Source: Setomelanomma holmii (lineage: Eukaryota > Ascomycota > Dothideomycetes > Pleosporales > Phaeosphaeriaceae). Taken from it: a stretch of 64,000 nt of DNA. The first letter of the stretch is position 1. Each line of letters starts with the position of its first letter. The stretch lies in contig ML978185.1 in NCBI GenBank assembly GCA_010015745.1, positions 124,001 to 188,000 of the forward strand. Reading direction: 5' to 3'. Positions 58,249 through 64,000 of the stretch are shown here, in pieces. The notes under the pieces were generated by a model. That model did not search any database, was not told the DNA's origin, and saw only the letters and a program-made list of their open reading frames with translations. Made by a program: the position numbers and the translations under genes.

Positions 58249-59955
58249 AATGCCTTCAAACGAAGCAGATATACAGCTTGCTCTATCAGCTATACTACGT
58301 CACAAATTCTAGCTGTTAGCCGTGCTGCAGCAACGTACAATGTTCTCGAATCTACCCTACGGAATCGATGCGCTGGGAAGCCTGCCCGACGCGATTGTCG
58401 ACCCAACTCGAAGAAACTTCGTGAGCTAGAGGAGGAAGTGATTATCGAGTACATACTCGACCTAGACCAACATGGATTTGCGCCTACGTACGAAGCTGTA
58501 CGTGGTATGGCTGATAAGTTACTTACTACGCGCGGCGCAGGTCGCGTTGGCGTCCACTGGCCCTGCAACTTTGTCAAGCGTACAGACAGTCTTACGACAC
58601 GTTTTAATCGAGCATACAATAGTCATAGAGCTCTATGCGAAGATCCTGTGTTAATCAGGAGCTGGTTTGAGCTTGTAGAGCAGACAAAGGCGAAGTACGG
58701 CATATGCGATGAGGACGTCTACAACTTTGACGAGGCTGGCTTCATGATGGGCAAGATTACGACTCAGCTCGTCGTTACAGGGTCAGAGAGGAGAGGCCGG
58801 CCAAAGGCTATTCAGCTTGGCAACCGTGAGTGGGTGACGGTGATCCAGGGAATCAACGCTGGTGGCTGGACAATCCCACCCTTCCTCATCTTTGCTGGCC
58901 AGTATCACCTGTCTGCCTGGTACGAGGAGGAGGCTATCCCACGCGACTGGGCTATCGCAGTTAGCGACAATGGCTGGACGACAAACAAGCTTGGATTTGA
59001 GTGGCTAAAGCATTTTATTAAGCATACAGATAGGAAGGTTGTCAGCGCGCGTAGGCTGCTCATCCTTGATGGCCATGAAAGCCACCACTCTCTTGAATTC
59101 CGAGAGCTCTGCAGAGAGAACAACATCTACACGCTCTGCATGCCACCTCACTCATCTCACCTGCTTCAGCCTCTTGACGTTGGCTGCTTCTCGCCGTTAA
59201 AGCGCGCGTATAGCCGTGAGGTTGAGTGCCTTATCCGCCACCACATCAACCACATCAACCACATCACTAAGTTCGAGTTTCTGCCAGCCTTCAAGGCAGC
59301 CTTCGATCAATCGTTTACGTCAGCAAATATCTGCTCAGCCTTTCGCGGCGCAGGCCTTGTGCCTCTCCAGCCAGACGCTGTTCTGTCGAAGCTTGACGTG
59401 CAGCTACGTACGCCTACTCCTCCTCCTCTTGTAGGAACTCTCTGGGAGGCTCGTACGCCGAGCAATATACGTGAGCTTGAGGCTCAATCAACTCTAATAC
59501 GTGATCACGTGCGGCAGCATAAGAGCTCGTCGCCAGCCTCAATTATCCAGGCAATTGACCAGCTGAAGAAGGAGGCAGAGGTTATGATGCTCTCAGCTGA
59601 GCTAATGCGCGATCGGGTTACTAGCCTTGAGAGAGCTAATGAGGCAGCAACTATGCGTAGGCAGCGCAAAAAGAAGCGTATACAGAAGCAAAGGACCTTA
59701 ACAAAGGGAGAGGGAAAAGATATACTCGCTCAAAAGGAGGCTGGCAGGCAATTTGAGCGTGAACAGCGTCAAGGTGGAGAGCGATTAGGCCTCAGCCGCC
59801 AGGCTCTGGCGCGTTGTACGAAGTGCCGAGAGCCAGGTCATAATTTGCGTACATGTAAAAAGATACTTTAAGTACTACTTAACACAATGTATTAATATCT
59901 ATACATTATATCTAGTCTTAGTAGAGTTCCATGCCTGCAGAGGTGCAGAAAGTTG
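58194..59955 (+). mobile_element. pogo-like DNA transposon
   Basis: A 1,762-bp element with 23-bp terminal inverted repeats at 58194..58216 and 59933..59955 (CAACTTTCTGCACCTCTG core, 22 of 23 matching). It encloses one transposase frame on the plus strand. No TA target duplication is visible: the left flank is CTGT and the right flank GTGG. To the right lie CAACTCGCTTG repeats also found in the MITE at 40.5 kb, so the true element may have been longer and lost its left end. It sits at the 3' end of a DUF6590 pseudogene. Confidence 0.8.
58250..59871 (+). pseudogene. pogo-family transposase with N-terminal frameshift
   Basis: DDE-superfamily transposase of the Tc1/mariner-pogo type. ATG 58250 starts MPSNEADIQLALSAI. 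A one-base loss in the A-run at about 58304-58306 shifts the frame just before a Psq-type helix-turn-helix (LAVSRAAATYNVLESTLRNR). From about 58303 to the stop at 59871 the frame is open. A CENP-B-like HTH follows, then the catalytic acidic residues in VYNFDEAGF, LLILDGHESHHS and LLQPLDVGCF (DDD type). Near the C-terminus is a zinc knuckle, CTKCREPGHNLRTC. With only one lesion it is a recent arrival or still nearly active; a sequencing error is possible. Confidence 0.85.
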
Positions 59956-60547
59956 GTGGGGCGCGCAACTCGCTTGTATTCGCAACTCGCTTGCAAAACA
60001 CGTTATCTTTATATGTGTTTGGAGAGAATATACAAGCCATGAGTCCCATACTTGAAGTCGTATCTCTCGTAGTTAAGTATAGGCTAGCATCGAGATCTGG
60101 TACGAGAAGGATTCCGCGTCCAGGAAAACTTTCAAGAAAATACTCGCGCAGAGATTTCCCAGTGCTCATCATAGCTCGGGCTGGCCAGAGGATGCCATTT
60201 CCCAACTTCCCATCTCATGAGCGAGTACATGACGAAGATAAGAACATAGTTCAAATGTTTAGGCTTCCCATTATCAATGTGGGAAGTTCCGTGGCGTGCG
60301 TATACGAGCATCCAGGCTCAGACTTCAAGGCTATATGCCCAGAAATCTGGGCATTCATGGGCTTCTGTGAGTTTTTGATCCCGCAGAAAGGGGAAAGATC
60401 TTCGGAATTTAGCGAACTAGGTGTAATGGTTTGAGTTGCACGTAAGCCTTTTGTTGAACATTGTATCGCTATCATTCCAAGTGAGTAAAGAGATTGCAAT
60501 GTATAAAGTTTTACCCAGCCTGCGTATGGTGCAGTACTTTACCCCGT
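59956..60547. other. Spacer, no gene supported
   Basis: About 590 bp between the transposon and the last DUF6590 copy. A plus-strand frame (to 60434) begins inside the transposon terminal repeat and has no recognised domain, so I do not call it. Confidence 0.45.
59966..59993 (+). repeat. Paired CAACTCGCTTG repeats
   Basis: CAACTCGCTTG at 59966..59976 and 59983..59993, start-to-start distance 17 bp. The MITE right arm has CAACTCGCTT at 40726 and TGACTCGCTT at 40743, also 17 bp apart, both followed or joined by GTAT. This looks like a transposon subterminal or terminal motif. Confidence 0.75.
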
Positions 60548-61749
60548 TCAACCACGCATCGCCATTTCATAATACGCCTCAAGCAGATATCTGTGTCCCT
60601 CCACGACCATTCCAATGTCTAGGACTTTTACGTTGTGCTCGACCGCGTATGCCTTTCCATAATTCACTCGACTTGGAGGCTCCAGCTCTTCTTTTGCTGT
60701 TGGTATGACTCGGATTGAGTATTTTGTGATATTTTCACCAGGAAGAAGATTGGGTGCCACGGGAGATGTATGTATAACACCGTGATCAGCCATGATCAAA
60801 CCGGGTTTAGTTGCTCCTCGGTTGCTGTAAGTCTGAATGGGTCTGGTCATAGATAAGCAGGTTTGGAGCAGATACAGAGAATCGATCGCACGTACAGACA
60901 TTGACTGAATGATCCTTTGGTCCTCACCACAACAAATCTGCGAAGTTCACTATAGGCTTGTTCCCCGAGCCATGCCGTGCTATAATGAGTTGAATTACGG
61001 GTTTTCCCGGGATTGGCCTGGCCGGCAGGCTCAGTCCATAACATCTTGAAAACCTGATTAATCATCAGCACTATAAGACATCTCATCTGGGACGACTCTA
61101 TAGATTTTACTGACGCGACCAGGGACGAAGAAATAGGTATGATGGTGCTTAGCCACTCGTCGGTATCCTTCGGCAATTTAGCAGTAGTGCGATTTCGCGA
61201 CTGATGCCTCTTACGTGAGTCTAATCTCTCCACTTCACCAGGCTGGTCGTCTTGAATGTAACGGCGTTCCTTGAATTCCACGTCGGCTTGCACATCCGGG
61301 GGAAGATTCGCTAACGTTTGCTTCGAGCTCTGTGGACGTTGCTGCGAGGTCGTGTACTGATAAGCATTATATTGACCGGCAGGCTGTGGCTGTCTGAACG
61401 AGGTAGATGCATGTGCATAACCATAATTTGCACTTTGAGGCACTGCGTAAGTTTGGCTACCTTGGGAGAGCTGCTGGGGACTCTGAGCATTTGAACTGTA
61501 GCCAAAATGTGAGGCGCTATTTAACGCCTGATAGGTGGAGGCGGATACGGAGTCTCGTCTAGAAGAAGAAGTGCGCTGCTCCATTTGTTTGCTATCGTGA
61601 TCCTGTGTAGGTGCTGGTTCTGGCGCTTGCGGAAGCGCAGGTGGTGGCCCTGCCCAAATCGTGTCGCCTATTGCCCCATCCGCACCAATCAGATAGGAAT
61701 AGTGTCGTCCATGGGCAGCGGACCAAGTCCATGGTGTATATGAGGCCAT
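60548..61749 (-). pseudogene. DUF6590 gene copy with a one-base frameshift
   Basis: DUF6590 protein gene starting at ATG 61749 (MASYTPWTWSAAHGRHYSYL, the N-terminal Trp/Tyr element), then a long Gln/Ser-rich linker. Near 61167-61170 the frame slips: AAGGATACC should keep GYRRVAKHHHTYFF in frame, and one G appears to be missing. Downstream everything fits: FFVPGR, intron 61054..61114, VFKMLWTEPAG, RRFVVVRTKGSFSQC, intron 60843..60895, LPIQTYSNRGATKPG, HGVIHTSPVAPNLLPGE, SRVNYGKAYAVEHNVKVLDIG. Because only one homopolymer base is at fault, an assembly error is a real alternative and the gene may be functional. It is head-to-head with coiled-coil copy 3. Confidence 0.75.
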
Positions 61750-62359
61750 GCCTTCATGCTGGCGACACAGTCAAGGCGAAGTCAACAAGTAGGCGGATGG
61801 CCACGTTCTTAGGCTGCGACTTTGCGCGGGGCAGCTGGGCACTTTTTGGGCTTGAGTCTGAGCTTGGGCCTGACGCATGCTAGCGGGGCATGATCTGGGA
61901 AGAACCTCTATGTGGCGGTGTCTTTCCGGTCGGAAACCCTTGAGTCTTGATTTTCTTGCGTGCGTGAACGCGAGTCCAATCAGGCCATTGACGGTGCGCA
62001 AGGATGCTTGTTACACATTGCTTGTGTGGCAGCCCAAGCGGGGCACACTCGCCAACAAGCACAGCCGTCAGTCCCTAGAACTTTGAAAGGAACGCGGCGT
62101 GTGAACCAGCAACGATTACCCAGCTCTCTGGTCTTCACTTATAGCGACTAGCGGGACCCCTTCCACTTATTTGGTATCTTCAGCCGCTGCTGCTTCGTTG
62201 TGCCGATTGCACACTTGGACACTGAGTGCAGGTGTGCCTGGAGTGACCAGCTTCCCGGTGTGACAGCCCTCTCAACAGCAGGGCGGGCGTCTCGAAAGCG
62301 ATGCGGATTGCTCATGTGCGCTGCTAGCATATTGCGCCCTGCCTTTCGGTGTAACAATC
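61750..62359. promoter_or_regulatory. Divergent promoter region, pair 3
   Basis: 610 bp between the DUF6590 copy (minus) and coiled-coil copy 3 (plus). No coding frame with recognisable content. Confidence 0.5.
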
Positions 62360-64000
62360 ATGGTGGACGACACCTTGCACGGTGTTGATCGAGACCACAG
62401 AGCTGGGCAGCCATCTCAACCAGAATCTCGCGATGTCGCCCTTCCTGTACCACTCGAAACAGCTGTTAATGTTGTAGCGCCTCCGTGGATTCGTAAGGGG
62501 ATCCTGAAGCAACCGAAGGTGCAATTTCCCGAGCAATTTTCCGACGAGTTAAACGAGTCACCACCAAGATCACCACTTCGTCCTGGTTCAAGATCTCTGG
62601 TATCACGGTTACCGATACCCCCAGACCCGCCTCCTGGTCATACTGGACTGTGGGATGCAACCCAGTCGGCCCGACCACTACTTCCACTTCCTCCACCACC
62701 ACCACCACCACCACCTCCTCCTCCTCCATCATCCAATTCCTACGATGAGCCAATGCTACCTAGATATAGACGATATCCTTCACCGCCACCACCACTTCCT
62801 CCTGCTCCCCCGCCTCCTCCTCCATTCCCAGATGCAATCCCTGGCCCTCCTAATATTTTCTCAAAGGAGGTGGAGGAGAACGAGAAGTTTAGTGAACCCG
62901 CAAAACGGCTGTATGCGCGTTTCATGGATGAGCTGGAAAAGTTTGTCGATCAGACTCTCATGGTCATGAAGACACGTGTGGAGGTTCAGGAAAAGCGTAA
63001 TCACTTAAGACAGCACCGCTCCGAAGTCTTCATCTGCGATACGGATCTCATCAACTACGTGCGCATGTATTTCGTAAGCGGCGAATCCATACCGACAAGC
63101 CGTCTCATCGATCTATATGAATCCAGTGAAGCATCACGGAATGATATTGGGCCAATCGAAGCCGAGTATGAACTAATGGAGATGGAATTGGGGGCCGCAG
63201 AGAATGCTCTCTCAGAATCTTGGGGCGCCCTTGAAAGACGTTATGGACAGTTTTTCCGCCTCAAAACTGCTCCTACCACTCGGCAGAGTGATCCCACGGA
63301 GATCGAATACGAACCGCCCTCTCCAATACCATCTGAGGCAGAAGAAGACATGGGTGTGACACCGGGACGCACTCTGCTCCATGGCACTTCCTTGGGGGAG
63401 GAAATCAGGATTAGCCAGTCACCAGCGCTAGTGCGGAGTGAAACTATTCCTGACACACAGGTTTTGTACTCAGTTGAAGGCGCACAAAGGAACCGATTGA
63501 CCCAACCTTCCAACGAAAGTATAAAGCGTGGAACTACTTCCAACAAGGACCAGCCGGTGCTGAATGACCTGGTCTCTAAATTGTCCCGCAACGATAATGT
63601 GGGCAAGTTCCAGCCCAGATATTCAAAGGATATACGAAACGACCGCCTACAAGAAAGCCTCAAGGGTATCACGACGAACATTGCCTTTGATGTACTCCCC
63701 ATTCCACCAACGATACTGGTAGATGGGCCCTCGGATGACCAGTGGCTCGAGCGTGAGACCCTTTTGCTGCGTCCCGGGAGTGCTTGGGCTGAAGCCGATT
63801 TTGATAGTTACCTACAGCAATTACTCGATAACGAGAGGACGCACCACGAATACCTTGAATGTTTCGACAACACTAGATCGAGGATCGATCAATGGTTGCT
63901 TCACAAGCTACGTGCCTCACGCTGCGAGATATTGCGCCTACAACACTGTATTGATAGTATGGCCTTGGACATCGATGGCTGGGCCAATGTCGTGCTATCT
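62360..64000 (+). CDS. Coiled-coil family protein, copy 3, 3' end outside window
   Basis: Open from ATG 62360 (MVDDTLHGVDRDHRAG) through the right edge, 547 codons without a stop. The N-terminal 160 residues are Pro-rich, with two polyproline tracts (LPLPPPPPPPPPPPP and LPPAPPPPPPFP) typical of disordered or EVH1/WW/profilin-binding regions. Coiled coils follow (VEENEKFSEPAKRLYARFMDEL; IEAEYELMEMELGAAENAL). After a Ser/Thr/Gln-rich spacer comes the shared family block TRSRIDQWLLHKLRASRCEIL with GWANVVLS, matching copies 1 and 2. A longer N-terminus via an upstream exon, as in copy 2, is possible. Function unknown. It is paired head-to-head with a DUF6590 gene. Confidence 0.8.
   Translation, partial: MVDDTLHGVDRDHRAGQPSQPESRDVALPVPLETAVNVVAPPWIRKGILKQPKVQFPEQFSDELNESPPRSPLRPGSRSLVSRLPIPPDPPPGHTGLWDATQSARPLLPLPPPPPPPPPPPPPSSNSYDEPMLPRYRRYPSPPPPLPPAPPPPPPFPDAIPGPPNIFSKEVEENEKFSEPAKRLYARFMDELEKFVDQTLMVMKTRVEVQEKRNHLRQHRSEVFICDTDLINYVRMYFVSGESIPTSRLIDLYESSEASRNDIGPIEAEYELMEMELGAAENALSESWGALERRYGQFFRLKTAPTTRQSDPTEIEYEPPSPIPSEAEEDMGVTPGRTLLHGTSLGEEIRISQSPALVRSETIPDTQVLYSVEGAQRNRLTQPSNESIKRGTTSNKDQPVLNDLVSKLSRNDNVGKFQPRYSKDIRNDRLQESLKGITTNIAFDVLPIPPTILVDGPSDDQWLERETLLLRPGSAWAEADFDSYLQQLLDNERTHHEYLECFDNTRSRIDQWLLHKLRASRCEILRLQHCIDSMALDIDGWANVVLS

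Noticed and set aside
59931..60434. Plus-strand 167-codon frame
   Set aside because: Its ATG lies inside the transposon terminal repeat and the product has no recognisable feature.
62690..62825. CCA/CCT repeat as a microsatellite
   Set aside because: It is explained as polyproline coding sequence within an open gene.
62655..62969. His/Leu-rich plus-strand frame
   Set aside because: Out-of-frame reading of the polyproline codons of coiled-coil copy 3.

Overview
The window comes from a filamentous ascomycete (Pezizomycotina, most likely Dothideomycetes). Genes are cut by 44-90 nt GT-AG introns with CTRAY-type branch points. Families typical of these fungi are present: a fungal NLR-like protein, a Zn2Cys6 regulator, Atg15, GH64, a PTH11/rhodopsin-like membrane protein, DUF3112 and DUF6590. 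A tRNA-Cys carries an intron. Gene models below were spliced by hand, and each was accepted only when splice sites and codon phase agreed across all exons.

Layout. 1-3 kb: two short-chain dehydrogenases flanking an EthD-domain protein, all on the minus strand. 3.5-8.8 kb: tRNA-Cys, a DUF3112 membrane protein and a seven-helix rhodopsin-like protein that seems to need a one-nucleotide exon. 9.4-12.8 kb: two tail-to-tail F-box pseudogenes. 13-23.6 kb: Atg15 lipase, a start-less secreted-protein relic, an MFS transporter behind a Zn2Cys6 regulator, a TMEM205-like protein, an SGNH esterase and a Cys-rich secreted protein. 23.9-31 kb: one ten-exon gene for a ~2,200-residue alpha/beta-hydrolase, NACHT-like, ankyrin protein with degenerate Walker motifs. 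32-39.6 kb: a coiled-coil pseudogene with one nonsense codon, a GH64 glucanase, a Sec9-like SNARE pseudogene and two tandem genes of an unknown family, one interrupted. 39.6-42.3 kb: gene-free, with a foldback MITE.

42.3-64 kb is the most unusual part. It is an expansion of two gene families: DUF6590 proteins (five core copies plus one N-terminal relative) and large coiled-coil proteins (three copies). Three times a coiled-coil gene and a DUF6590 gene lie head to head across 511-761 bp. At one of these loci the coiled-coil gene also appears fused in frame to a DUF6590 domain, as one 784-residue model. Two DUF6590 copies are broken, and one of them ends at a pogo-like DNA transposon. DUF6590 copies carry different C-terminal Tyr-rich tandem repeats (GYQ or GYH). 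Recurrent divergent pairing plus fusion suggests a two-component system of unknown function.

Pseudogenes are frequent. Many breaks are single-base changes in short homopolymers or CAG-to-TAG-type nonsense codons, so true decay should be separated from assembly error with raw reads.
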